Assembly: GCA_014529385.2 (NCBI GenBank)
Contig: CM043942.1
Coordinates: forward strand, 34,942,469-35,006,468
Source of the DNA: Adiantum capillus-veneris
Lineage: Eukaryota; Streptophyta; Polypodiopsida; Polypodiales; Pteridaceae
DNA: 64,000 nt
Direction: 5' to 3'
Every line of letters starts with the position of its first letter. The first letter of the stretch is position 1. The translations under genes were made by a program, and so were the position numbers. Below the pieces are notes generated by a model. It made no database searches. It worked only from the letters and a program-made list of their open reading frames with translations, and was not told the origin of the DNA. Of this stretch, positions 1-10,259 are shown one piece after another.

Positions 1-68
<68 letters not shown>
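1..68 (+). repeat. (GT)n microsatellite
   Basis: Uninterrupted (GT)34 from the window edge, followed by a short GA run at 75-91. It lies inside the LTR. Confidence 0.98.
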
Positions 69-71
<3 letters not shown>

Positions 72-330
72 CGTGAGAGAGAGAGAGAGAGTGCGATCAA
101 GCATTGCGGCGGCACGACGGCGGTGAGGCGGTTGAGCATGGCGTAGCAACGTCTCCCTCTTCTTTGCGACGAGAAATCCTCCACGATAGCAAGCGTAGAG
201 CGGTGAGTGACACACCATCGTCTTCTTTGAGCTTACTAGTTTAGGCTAGTTGCGTGCTTGGAGCCATCTGTGGCTCGCACACAGTGTATTGGCAAGTTTC
301 TTGCATTGACACGTGCGACATACACGCACA
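1..330 (+). repeat. 5' LTR, right part
   Basis: Matches 4318-4634 from the GT/GA microsatellite through the ending cgcaca. The sequence after the microsatellite is colinear with only scattered substitutions. The LTR ends at the CA at 329-330, four bases before the primer site. In this copy the microsatellite is (GT)34 followed by a short GA run; in the 3' copy it is a short GT run followed by about 30 GA units. Confidence 0.8.
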
Positions 331-334
331 TTTT

Positions 335-352
335 TGGGGCCGCTGCCAGGGA
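335..352 (+). promoter_or_regulatory. Primer-binding site, tRNA-Asp type
   Basis: The sequence TGGGGCCGCTGCCAGGGA starts four bases after the LTR. It matches, with a few substitutions, the complement of the 3' end of plant tRNA-Asp used by many Ty3-type elements (family knowledge). Confidence 0.7.
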
Positions 353-1297
353 AATGCCATACACTAAGCTTGAGTGGCACTCTGTGCTTCTTTGCGGTGC
401 AATTTCAATTGTAGGAAAGGTAGGGGAGGAAGGTGTGTGTGTTGAGAAGAAGGATTTTGTTTTGCTACTGTGTATTTCTTTGTTAATGAGGTTTTGAAAG
501 GTACTGTGTTTTCTCTGTGATAAGGTGTTAGTATTAAGGTTGTTAGTTCTGTGTAATGTAAAGTACAGTAAGTAGGAAGTAGATCTGTTAGAGCTAATGA
601 AGTGTAATAGTGTGTAACAGTAGGTGTATTAGTTGTAAGTAGGTAGGTAGAGTGTGTGTGTGCTCGTGCGCAGGCCGTGGCGACCTTATCCCCAAAAAAT
701 TAAAAAAATTAAAAATAAAGGTAGGACCGGAATCGGGAATATCTCCCAGACCCAAGCCCAGGTTGACGCTCAGGCTCAGGCCTCAGTCACCCTTTAAAAT
801 TATGTATTTTAGCTTCACACGTAGCTAAAAATTGATTTTTTTGAGAACCAACGGAGCTTGAGGTGACCGAACGTTGTGACGTAAAGCACACCGCGACCCT
901 TTAAGTGATACGCTCATTTTGAGCTATCACACACTTTAATCAAAAAAACGATCATAAAAAAACATAAAAAAACGAGTAAAACGGACTCCTAAAAAAGTAA
1001 GCGGTTAACCTTCGAGGTTATTTGCCGACGCTTGTAGGGTGCTAAAGGCACATTCATCTGCGCTCTAGTTATATGCTAGAGACGGAGCAACTAGAGAGAA
1101 TTTTGACTTACGTGAGTTCTCAATATCCACTTAGGTTCCGAGCCCTCGACGAGGACCCAAGGTAGTACAAACCAAGATCCAAACATAGCGGCTAGTGACT
1201 CTTCCTCTGACTATGACGTCATGGAAGGTTTCCCAATGCCTAATCCCGATAGCTCAAGCCAAGACATGCATGCTATGGCCCGCAGTTCGGGCCGAGC
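353..1297 (+). other. Leader of the gag-only element
   Basis: Untranslated leader between the primer site and the first gag ORF. It has AT-rich and T-rich stretches and no coding signal that I recognise. Confidence 0.5.
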
Positions 1298-2086
1298 GTG
1301 CTTAGCCGCTTGAAGGAAACCTTTAGTAGAGCCACTCGCTCCGAACATGGAGCTAATGATGTAAATGAGGGGGGTGGGGAAGTAAATTCTCCATTCATGA
1401 ACAACGTAGACCCTATGCCCTTAGAGAATGTGCACGTGAATAATCCATTCACTGCACCCCCTGACTCTTCAGAACTATTCTCCTCTGAGGTTATATTACC
1501 TAATGGTAGAAGCCTTGCCGAAGTGCAAGAGGTTGAGCGATATATCATTGCGTCTAGGGAAAAGGAAGTCGAGAGCTTACGCAAGGCGGAGCAACGAAGA
1601 GAGTTAAAAGCGAAAGCCCCTATGTCAATATCCTTGCTAAGAGAGCAATCGAGTGCTCCTAACTTAGCAACCGCTAGGAGTCAACCCCTAGAAAGCAACA
1701 TTACATCTAGCGCAAAGGACACCCCTAGCACCTCAATCCTAGATGGAGTGTTCTTAAATGAGAACTGGGAGTACGAACTACAAACGGAAACTCTAACCGA
1801 CTTATACACAGGGCACACCTATCACGTGGGTTGGTTAGATGTCCTACAATCCACAATGGGTGCTACTAGTGTGGAGGATCAACAACAAAGAGTTTGTGAG
1901 GTCATCCATAGGGTCAGTGAGTTGGAGAGACAGAACAAGGGGATCAACATGCCTTCAACGGGTCTCATGAGATTCTTGGATACAGGAAAGGCTAAACAAC
2001 CGACCTTATCGCAAATGGAGACTCCCTTGGTAAGTTCGATGGATCCTCCATATATAAGTTTCGCCAGGGGTCTTAGTGCAATCTGA
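1298..2086 (+). pseudogene. gag, N-terminal segment
   Basis: An open frame of 262 codons, hydrophilic and rich in Ser, Glu and Asn. It precedes the gag core and has no domain I can name. The frame ends in TGA just as the next segment opens in another frame (overlap 2076-2086), so a frameshift near 2080 most likely separates two parts of one former polyprotein. The first ATG is used here, but the original start could lie earlier. The assignment rests on its position inside the element, directly upstream of the capsid-like core. Confidence 0.6.
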
Positions 2087-4139
2087 GACCACAAGTGATA
2101 GCTTTACCTTTCCAAGTCTAGCTCATCTTTCCCTTGATGACACCACAGCTACTATGCCTACCCCAATGATGGGCATGCCAAGAAACATGCCATCGACCTC
2201 ATTTGATTATAAAGCACTACTACATGGTAGCTCAATGCCTGCAACAATACCTACAAGTGTGTACCAATTGTATACACCCATGGGTCCTCGTACTCATGTA
2301 GTCCTTACCCCTCCCATTGTTTCAACAATCTATGCTCCACAACCACAACACCCAAGCTCTTATTTCCATGGGACCATACCGGCTAGCATTAGCATGTCAC
2401 ATCCGACGTCTGCTATGCCTAGGGCCACACATATGAACTTTGGGCCACCACATGGCACAACATCGTACCCAAAGTGGAATCCAAGGGCTTCCTATGCGCC
2501 AAGCCCAATGCCAATACCTACTCCACATGTAGTCTCTGGAGCACCTTCACCCACGGTGCCTGCTCACTTAGGTGACTTGGCAACATTTGCTCAAGCTATC
2601 GGTCGATCTATTGCTAAGAATATGTGTAACATGCTTGATAGAGAACTTAGAAGTAAGGCAGTACAAATAGCCAAGCTCACACAAAAATTTAGTGGGAACG
2701 GGGATGTGAGAAAGCATATCGAAGTGTTTGAACAAATATGCGATTCTCTAGGAGTACACAATGACCTGCATAAGAGTAATACTTTAAGCCTAACCTTAAG
2801 TGGAAAGGCAGGGGATTGGTATAGAACCCTAAGGGTGGAAGAAAAAACGATTTACCCTACTCTTAGGAGATTGTTCTTGAAAGAATACATACTAGAGGGA
2901 GTGCTTTGGGGTGTAGCCTCTCAGCTCCAGAAAGCCCAACGAGAGGAAGGAGAGTCGGTGAGAGACTTTATTAGTCACTTGAAGCATTTGAATTCTCGTT
3001 GTAATCCAAATGAGCGCTTCAATAATAATCAATTGCTTGATAGATTCATTAGGGGATTACGACATGAGGATATCTACAATGGCCTAGTCATTAGAGGTAT
3101 CACCACTTGGAAAGCACTCACCACCAATGTGATCCAATTGGAAGATAATTGAATGATTCAAGGAGAAAGAGTGTCCGTTGAGCCTAAATCTATTAGTTCG
3201 CAAGCATCAGCGCATCAGCCAATGACCCTAAAGCCTATTGCTAAGGAGCCAAAGATATCTGAGATGACTTTAGCATATCTCACCAAGGCTATTCAAGAGA
3301 GTCTTAGAGACAATCGTGCTCCGCAAAACAATCATATGTATCCAAGAAGGGAGTGACAATGGTGCTCAATATGCTATGGACCGCATAATACCAGTGAATG
3401 CCCTACTTTTAGAGTAAAATTCAATGGGAACTGCAATGCCTGTGGGAGGTATGGTCAGCAAGCTAAGGATTGCATAGTATTTAAGCGCGTGATGGCCAAT
3501 AGACCAACCTTAGCATGGACAGACACACCTTGAGTGCCTGCATTGCTGCCGGCCCCACCTCTTGAACAAACAACACAACACATGGTCCCTAGGGCCCAAA
3601 ATGTTGTTCAAACAACACCCTTACCACCTCCAGTGCTAGGACCGCAACCACCACATCCTAGAATCACTTCTATGAATCAAGTGGGTTGTGAGTCATCTAT
3701 TGCTTGTTTGGAAGGCTGCAATCTGGACCCTAATATTGCCTATGGGATGGATGTGCTTGAAGAAAGTCCACAATACTACATGGAGGACTATTGGGGACAA
3801 GCCAAACCTGTATATCAAGTAGCTGCTCTTGCGGCAAGAGGCCAAAATATTAATTACACTGCTAAGAGACCACCTCTTCAATGCTATGAGTGTGGAGGTC
3901 CACATAGTGTAGCCGAGTGTCCTATTAGGCTACAAAATAACGCCACACTAATGCAAACCAATCAAGCGAGCACGTCTACAATGCCTATACTCATGTGCAA
4001 TCGATGTGGCATAGATCATTTGATTGCCCAATGTCCAAATAATCCAAATGCACCGAAGATTACGCCATTAAACTTGATTGAGATTACCAAGGATCCATCA
4101 CAAAGTACACCTGTGGTACCAGTAAACGTTCTCACATGA
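2076..4139 (+). pseudogene. gag core with four zinc knuckles, interrupted by three TGA stops
   Basis: One frame runs to 4139 with internal TGA codons at 3150-3152, 3354-3356 and 3531-3533. The first third is Pro/Met/Thr-rich. Positions 2680-3150 encode a Ty3-type retrotransposon gag core (FSGNGDVRKHIEVFEQ, then GKAGDWYRTL and an arm ending RFIRGLRHEDIY). Knuckles follow: CSICYGPHNTSEC (CX2CX3HX4C), CNACGRYGQQAKDC (His replaced), CYECGGPHSVAEC and CNRCGIDHLIAQC. Zinc knuckles bind packaged RNA (family knowledge). All internal stops are TGA, as expected from CGA codons after CpG deamination. No pol follows. Confidence 0.75.
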
Positions 4140-4168
4140 TCGATGCTCCAAAAACAAAATTATATTCT

Positions 4169-4180
4169 TGAGGAAAGAGA
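4169..4180 (+). other. Candidate polypurine tract
   Basis: The purine-rich stretch TGAGGAAAGAGA lies shortly upstream of the 3' LTR and after the gag stop. The exact LTR start is not resolved, so this is a candidate only. Confidence 0.4.
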
Positions 4181-4334
4181 CACGGCATCAATTGCCCAAT
4201 GTCAAAAAAAGAATAAAACATATAAAAGTCAACTAAACCTAAAATTCACTCATTCTCTCATTTGTGCAATTGAAGAGTGCTCTTGCTCCATCTCTATCTT
4301 CTTCTTCTTCATCTCCTTGTGTGTGTGTGTATTC

Positions 4335-4398
<64 letters not shown>

Positions 4399-4634
4399 AT
4401 TGTGGCGGCACGACGACGACGAGGCGGTGAGGCGGTTGAGCACGGCGTAGCGACGTTTCCCTCTTCTTTGCGGTGAGGAATCCTCCACGACACCAAGCGT
4501 AGAGCGATGAGTGACACACCATCATCTTCTTTGAGCTTACTAGTTTAGGCTAGTTGCATGCTTGGAGCCATCTGTGGCTCGCACACAGTGTATTGGCAAG
4601 TTCCTTGCATTGACAAGTGCGACATACGCGCACA
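4181..4634 (+). repeat. 3' LTR with TATA-like box
   Basis: Positions 4318-4634 match the 5' LTR. The upstream U3 boundary is uncertain because the other copy is outside the window. A TATA-like TATAAAA at 4221-4227 lies about 100 bp before the GT/GA tract, so that tract is probably in the transcribed R/U5 part. The LTR ends gcgcaca at 4634. Confidence 0.7.
4337..4397 (+). repeat. (GA)30 microsatellite in LTR
   Basis: 61 nt of uninterrupted GA repeat. Every frame through it gives Arg-Glu or Ser-Leu repeats, which are not proteins. Confidence 0.98.
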
Positions 4635-4803
4635 CCATGAGATTCACATGCATACAAGTATCATGCATATGTACGTTATGCAATGATTTATCATCACAAT
4701 CATCATGAATCTTGCACAATAGCTTCCTCAAGTATTTTGGGATCGTGGGTTTTAATATGCTTCTAAAGTTCAAGAGTTAATCCCTCGTACCTACTAGAAG
4801 TCA

Positions 4804-5262
4804 TCAAAACCCTCTAGCTTGAGGATAATATCTCTTAATGTGAGATATGTTCAAGCAATGTCTGATGCTGCCACATAGAACACTTATCCCATGTCCAATT
4901 TCTATCCTTCTCCTTAGAAGGAAGAAATTCTTTTCCAAACACATTCTAAAAAAAACCCATGTGCCTGGTATGATGACCTTCTCCGTGAGCAACATCCACC
5001 ATTTATAGACTTTTCCTTCTGATGTTAACCTAGTTTGCACTACCTTGACCGCATCTAGAGTCTGACAAAGCTAGTGAATACCATCCCATTTACTAAGGAA
5101 GATACTTAACTTATTTCTTTTGCATTCTTTCTCGTTTCCTTGAAAGACTGGTGATTTTGTGTTTTTCAATAGCTCATCCCCCTCTTTTTGAGTGAGAATT
5201 TGCAACGGGTTCGGATCAGACATGCCACGAATCGAATTTTCAGCATAGTGCATATCAGCCAA
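4804..5262 (-). pseudogene. gag-like remnant
   Basis: A minus-strand frame from 5262 to 4804 is broken by one TAG at about 5071-5073. The second part contains ALDAVKVVQTRLTSEG followed by KVYKWWMLLTEKV and a TWVFF segment. This resembles the 'L..GxAxxWW......TWxxF' core of Ty3-type retrotransposon gag. No zinc knuckle, LTR or pol can be attached to it. It may be a solo gag fragment of an element otherwise eroded. The call rests on one motif only. Confidence 0.35.
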
Positions 5263-5268
5263 GCTCCA

Positions 5269-5368
<100 letters not shown>

Positions 5369-5602
5369 GACGCGTAGAGTTCTTGGATGAGAGCGCTTCA
5401 TAAACGAAAAGGAGTGCTAGCCTGCGTGAATCCAATGAGAGCAACTCTTGAAAATTGGTGCATGTTGTCTGCAACCTCGTGTGTGGGTTGAATAGAGGGT
5501 ATGAAACTGAACTGAGCCAAAACATAATCCACTGTGCTAGCTCCATGTCTGAGGAAAGCAAGTGAAAGCCCAAAAATGCAAACGAATTTGAGGCCAATTT
5601 TA

Positions 5603-5614
5603 GCTTTGATACCA
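5603..5614 (-). promoter_or_regulatory. Copia-like primer-binding site remnant (tRNA-Met type)
   Basis: On the minus strand this reads TGGTATCAAAGC. The flanking plus-strand DNA from 5616 begins TG, as an LTR would. No second LTR copy was found, so it could be a truncated element or chance. Confidence 0.35.
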
Positions 5615-6225
5615 ATGAGAGGCTCAAGGATAGGGAACTAGATGCTCCTCCAAGCCGTCCCTAACATCATAAGAGAGTTGAGACATTGACGTGGAAAAAC
5701 CAATTCATGACCATATCATTAGTCAATGGCTGTGGTGGTTGCCACTGTATGCGAGGTGTGGGGTATTCACAAAAGCACAAGTCCTTGATGAGCTTTTGTC
5801 GGGAACGACTTCTTGGAACACATTCATTGTATGGGTATGTTGGCAATGACAAGCATATTACAAAGTAGAGATTGTCATCATGCCACAAGTACTTGTACTC
5901 CTTCCAATTATTAAACAATACATCATCAACTCTTTTCTCTCTCTCTCTCTCTCTCTCTTTGAATTTTAGAAACGGTAGCACAATGCACTTCCTGTGCACT
6001 ACTAGTTTTTTGGACAATATGGAATCTGGATGATGAAGCTAGTGCTAGTATCATAATACCAACACACACACACAGGTATACAAGTGGTGGACAATTAGGG
6101 AAACATGAGATGGGGCCATGGGGCCATAGAACTAGAATTATTGACAACAACAAACCTTTTGATGGTGTGGGGCATAGACGGAAGTACTTGGATAAATTGG
6201 CCTAATTCTGTGCTCACTCGTAAAC

Positions 6226-6267
6226 AGAGAGAGAGAGAGAGAGCACGAGAGCTAGGGTTGTATATAG
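6226..6267 (+). promoter_or_regulatory. Candidate core promoter of the Nudix gene
   Basis: A (GA)9 tract at 6226-6243 is followed by a telo-box-like TAGGGTT at 6253-6259 and a TATA-like TATATAG at 6261-6267, about 360 bp before the start codon. GAGA tracts and telo-boxes are frequent near plant core promoters (general knowledge). Use of this site is inference. Confidence 0.4.
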
Positions 6268-6628
6268 CACGCAGTTCGCGGAACCCGATCAACCTTTTTC
6301 TGCACACACAAGCTCGCCAGCCTCTGCTCCAGTCTTCAAGTCTAGTTGGTCAGGCTACGGGGAATTTTGCCGAAGTCCACCGTCTCTTCTTCATCGCTTT
6401 GTGTGATCCATCCTCGTAAAGCTGTCACAGGTTCGTGAATCCAACAGCATGCAAGCTTATCACGCCATCGGTGGCAGGTAGAGCTTTTCGTTGGTTGAAG
6501 GGGGGCTCGGATTGCCTTTGGCTTCCGACCTTTCAGTTTAGCAATAATTGATACGCCTCGTGCGAGCACCGTTCCTGAATGTATTTCGCGTAGAGAAGGA
6601 AACAGTGTGTTGCAACTCGAACGCCATC

Positions 6629-8368
6629 ATGGGTGACAACCTTTGCCCTGAGCTGCCTAGGGTTGCTACGAACAATGGTGTCTTGTCCTCCTTGGTAGCA
6701 AGGACAGGTCGCCATCACCAGCGCTACGATCATGGCTATCGCTTGGTCGCAGGGTAAGGCGTTTATCCATGTGCATGTGCATGTGCATGTGCATGAGTGT
6801 GTGCATGTGCGCATGTACATGTGCACGTGCATGGGAACGGAATTAATCGGATGGTCATCTGCGGTTTGAGTTTGTGTTAATGGTGTCTGGTTGGTCCCTA
6901 ACCATGGCTTATTCTTGTATGAATGTTGCACAGATGTGTACCTTTCAGGTATCGGGCTGATTGCTCCATTAAAAATGATGTGCATCAGACCATTGAAGTC
7001 ATGATGGTCACAACACAGGGTGGCCCTGGCCTTTTGTTCCCAAAGGTTCGCATTATGCCCAAGCTCGCTCTCTTTTCTCAGGGAACATGGCGTGCAGCAG
7101 ATGCTTGCTTACTTACAAGAACTATGGTCTTTGCTTTGGCTAAGCTTCTATATGAGAAATGTAGATTCTTGCACCTGTAGAGAGGAGGTTTGCCGAGAGA
7201 CTCGTGGCATTTCATATGCATTAATGATCATTTGCTACTTTTGAGAAATTGTTTGAAAAGTCAGTCCTAGTTTGAAAGTGCGTCGTCTACTGTTTTTTAT
7301 TGATCTGATGCCAATTTGGAAGTGCTTCAGGGGGGTTGGGAGACGGATGAGACGGCTGAAGAAGCTGCATGCCGAGAAGCTTATGAAGAGGCAGGAGTCC
7401 GCGGGGATTTGAAGGTCAGCAAGTTTTTCTTGACAGAAGTTGATTTACATTTTTATGAAGTGTCTTGTTTCTATATTGGATCTTGGTGGTCAATGGCTTG
7501 TTGATTAGGATAAAACAAGTAAGTTGATTATTTATAAGATTAGAGTAATAAGTTGTGGGTCTCCCATAACAGCGCTTTTACAAAAGATTATTGAAAGGGG
7601 GGGGGGGGGCAGCGAAGGAAGAGAAGTCCAGAGGGTGGAAGATTGCTCATCCAATGTATGCTTTCCACCTGGCTGTGAGCTTGCTTTTGCCTCCCTGTCT
7701 CAACCCAGCCTATATTGATTCAGTGTTTGGATACACTTTCAAGGAGCGAAAAACTGATTCAGTGCACTGGCTAGCAGTGGGTTTTGTCAGCATGGTTTTG
7801 GACCTCTTTTCGTCCATTGAGAACAATTTATCTTTGTCTGCAGTGTAGTTCCAAGATCTTCATGAACACCATTGATGGTATGAGGCAAACTGAGTGTCGA
7901 AGGATATTTCGTATCGCTTCTTCTCATGTCTTTACGTTTTGCAGGGATGTATAGGTTCATGGGATTTTAAAAGTAAGCGTCAGCAGAGCCATCTTAGCCC
8001 GGAGGGCCTATGTAGAGCTTATATGTATGCATTGGTTGTCAAAGAAGAGCTTGATTCCTGGCCTGAGCAGCATTGTCGGGAACGTCATTGGGTAAGTAGG
8101 ATTTGCTGCATCTCTTCGTAACTGGATTGAGGCCTGTAGGTTGGTGTTGAACTCTTGGCTTTCGTGCACGAGAACCTAACCATGTTATGTGTGTCAGTTT
8201 ACGGCTGCTGAGGCCATGGAGAAATGCCGTTATGAGTGGATGCAGAGGGTTCTGCAGCAGTGCATTGTTCATTTGGGTAGTGGGCAAATTAGCCCAACAG
8301 CAATTCTTCCGAGCAACCCGTTAAAGGCGGAGTCCTCTCACCCCGCTCATCTTCCTGTTAAAGTGTAG
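6629..8368 (+). CDS. Nudix hydrolase, plant NUDX12/13/16 type, five exons
   Basis: Exons read as 6629-6753, 6934-7045, 7331-7414, 7945-8091 and 8198-8368. All introns are GT-AG, and the exons join in frame to 212 residues ending in TAG. The Nudix box GX5EX7REUXEEXGU is perfect at residues 80-102 (G80, E86, R94, E95, E98, E99, G101), so Mg-dependent cleavage of a nucleoside diphosphate-linked substrate should be intact. RTGRHHQRYDHGYRLVAG (residues 25-42), the WDFKSKR stretch after the box, WPEQ and CRYEWM match plant Nudix 12/13/16-like enzymes, which act on diadenosine polyphosphates or related substrates (family knowledge). Substrate cannot be told from sequence. The first in-frame ATG is at 6629 and no clear transit peptide is seen. 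It is the only intact host gene here. Confidence 0.9.
6768..6832 (+). repeat. (GTGCAT)n hexamer tract in Nudix intron 1
   Basis: Several perfect GTGCAT units followed by degenerate ones (CATGTGCGCATGTACATG and similar). It is an alternating purine-pyrimidine run just inside the first intron. Confidence 0.85.
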
Positions 8369-9146
8369 TCCGTGCCCATGCCTTTTACATCTTAAAGCAC
8401 TGCAAAACCAATTTTTTGATGGACCCTACATTTGATTTTGACCGGTATGCGTGCTTCCCCCAAAAGCGTTCGTGAAGCCGCTGAAAAACGTGGGAACTTT
8501 TCACTCTCTTAAAAATGATGGGCGATGAGAGAGTTCGGATACATCATAGTTTGGTGGTTTTTGAAGGAAGAGGGCCAAGAAATACATGTTATAGAATTTT
8601 TGTTGTGTGTATTGGTGCCATAGATTTTACATGCGGACTTTATATAGTAGAGCTCCTACATTGGTGGATCTTATTGTGTAGTAAGTTGTGGGAACAGTAG
8701 GAAAGTTGTACGAGTGCTTTCTCTAGAACAGATTAGTAGTACTTTATGTTGTGCAGGGATTTGTCCGTGCCAAGAGCCAAAGAGAGACAATCGGCTGAAA
8801 TATACGGAGGTATAGCTAGCTGTGTCAAGTGGTCAAGAGTGTATACTTTTTGGCATTGAGTAAGCAAATGCTTTTCTTCTTTGGATTTTGTTGTCTCAAA
8901 TGATTGTACTGGGGTAGAAAAGCATTGGTGATGGCTCCACAATCTTTGCCCACCTTCCTTCCTTTATGCAAAGCATCGTAGGTGCTGCGTAAAGATGGAG
9001 TCTTGAAAACTTAAACGCTTAGTCAATATGGAGGTATATTACCTGTGGAAATTTCGAACTAATGTAAAGATGGAAGTGGATCTCATTGTGAATGGCTATG
9101 TACAGGGTGTTTAGTATGAAATTAGCTTTTGGCTGTGCATGTCATG

Positions 9147-9148
<2 letters not shown>

Positions 9149-9184
<36 letters not shown>
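9149..9184 (+). repeat. (TC)18 microsatellite
   Basis: 36 nt of pure TC followed by a C-rich stretch. Confidence 0.97.
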
Positions 9185-9188
<4 letters not shown>

Positions 9189-9412
9189 CCCACCCCCTTG
9201 AATGGCAACAGGGTCAAAGACCACTCTGTGTGCTGGGCTCTCAAGGGACCATTGCCAAATTCGCGTGACGGAATTATATGAGTTACAAACCTGTTCAGCC
9301 CATACGACACAGTCATAAGCGGTGGCAGCTTGAACGGGAAGCTGAGGACAGCGTGTATTCGGATCAGCTTGAACAGGATGCAAATGGCCAATCCTCAGTG
9401 CTTGCACCAGCC

Positions 9413-9418
<6 letters not shown>

Positions 9419-9494
<76 letters not shown>
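9419..9494 (+). repeat. Compound (CT)16(CA)22 microsatellite
   Basis: 32 nt of CT run directly into 44 nt of CA. Confidence 0.97.
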
Positions 9495-9495
<1 letters not shown>

Positions 9496-9699
9496 TCAAA
9501 CGCACACATAATAACCAAAACAAGACGCAAATTGCCGGTAATGTTAACACCACTCACGAGATTATCAAGATTGAGAAGGAGATGGAATGGTTAGAAGAAA
9601 GGATGGGAAAAGGAATCCACTACATGTTGAGGAGGTCTTGCTAAGCAAGATCACCACCAACGGAGAGCTGTTATTATTGTTCACGAGTCCACTTTGAGG

Positions 9700-10027
9700 T
9701 GCTTCATTGATGATTGAAGATGAGGAAGAGAGAGCTTTGCGACTTCAAGGATTTTCACAGAGCATTCAATACAGTGCACTAGACACATTTTTCCAGAGTT
9801 TTCAGTCAATTGATATACCATCAGATGACATGAGACTATATGAGCAGGTATTTTGGAGAGGTCAATGCGTAGGAGGTATGTCGAAGATCATTGCTAGCGT
9901 TATTGGTGTTAATAAAAAATGCACTCTCTCTCCAGCATTGTTTGGATTATACTTAGATGAGATAGTCGACCATCACACGTGGTGAAAGGTGATGAAGTTG
10001 ACTTGATAGATACTCCAGTCCCCATTA
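9700..10027 (+). pseudogene. LINE reverse transcriptase fragment
   Basis: Around 9745-9775 one frame gives KDFHRAFNTV, matching motif A (the F..AFDTV type) of plant LINE reverse transcriptases. After a frameshift the frame to 9985 gives IDIPSD, a segment ending RLYEQVFWRGQC, IGVNKKCTLSPALFGLYLDE (motif B, normally GVKQGCPLSP-type), and then GDEVDLIDTPVPIM in another frame, just before the catalytic YADD would come. At that point, 10028, the LTR of Copia-3 begins, so the LINE was broken in the RT palm. The rest of the LINE was not found to the right of the nest. Confidence 0.75.
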
Positions 10028-10245
10028 TGTTGGGGTAAAGGTGTTCCATCTTTTGCCTGCTCAGACATCCGGTGTTCGATCACATGTCCACGTGTGTACA
10101 CACCTTTATTCTTCATTACATATGAGAATAAGGAGCTTCTCACTATATCCTTCCATAGGTTGCTCCTCCCACACGGTCTCTTGCTTCTTCCCCTTCTTCG
10201 CACGTACCAGATGCATGCACGCATCCGTGCACGCACGCACTAACA
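10028..10245 (+). repeat. Copia-3 5' LTR
   Basis: Starts TGTTGGGGTA, like the Copia-2 LTR, and ends taaca two bases before a tRNA-Met primer site. About 218 bp. It is called from boundary signals because no second copy is present. Confidence 0.6.
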
Positions 10246-10247
10246 AG

Positions 10248-10259
10248 TGGTATCAAAGC
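10248..10259 (+). promoter_or_regulatory. Copia-3 primer-binding site
   Basis: TGGTATCAAAGC, complementary to initiator tRNA-Met with one change. Standard for copia elements. Confidence 0.7.

Larger units (their letters stand above)
1..4634 (+). mobile_element. Non-autonomous gag-only LTR retrotransposon (left end outside window)
   Basis: Positions 1-330 and about 4318-4634 are direct repeats, and the DNA between them holds a tRNA-Asp-like primer site and a broken gag. No protease, reverse transcriptase, RNase H or integrase motif is visible between the LTRs. It therefore resembles the TR-GAG/LARD class, which is mobilised in trans by Ty3-type elements. The tRNA-Asp primer type is common in plant Tat/Athila-like Ty3 elements (family knowledge). 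The 5' LTR is truncated by the window edge, so full length and target-site duplication cannot be read. Confidence 0.8.
8369..9700. other. Nudix 3' flank and spacer
   Basis: Holds the 3' untranslated region of the Nudix gene (length unknown, no canonical AATAAA close by) and AT-rich spacer with a CT tract and a CT/CA tract. No other gene is seen. Confidence 0.5.

Noticed and set aside
6923-7180. 85-codon ORF as a separate gene
   Set aside because: Its first part is Nudix exon 2; the rest reads into intron 2.
7591-7848. ORF in Nudix intron 3
   Set aside because: It lies between well-supported splice sites, shows no match to the Nudix fold, and includes a poly(G) run.
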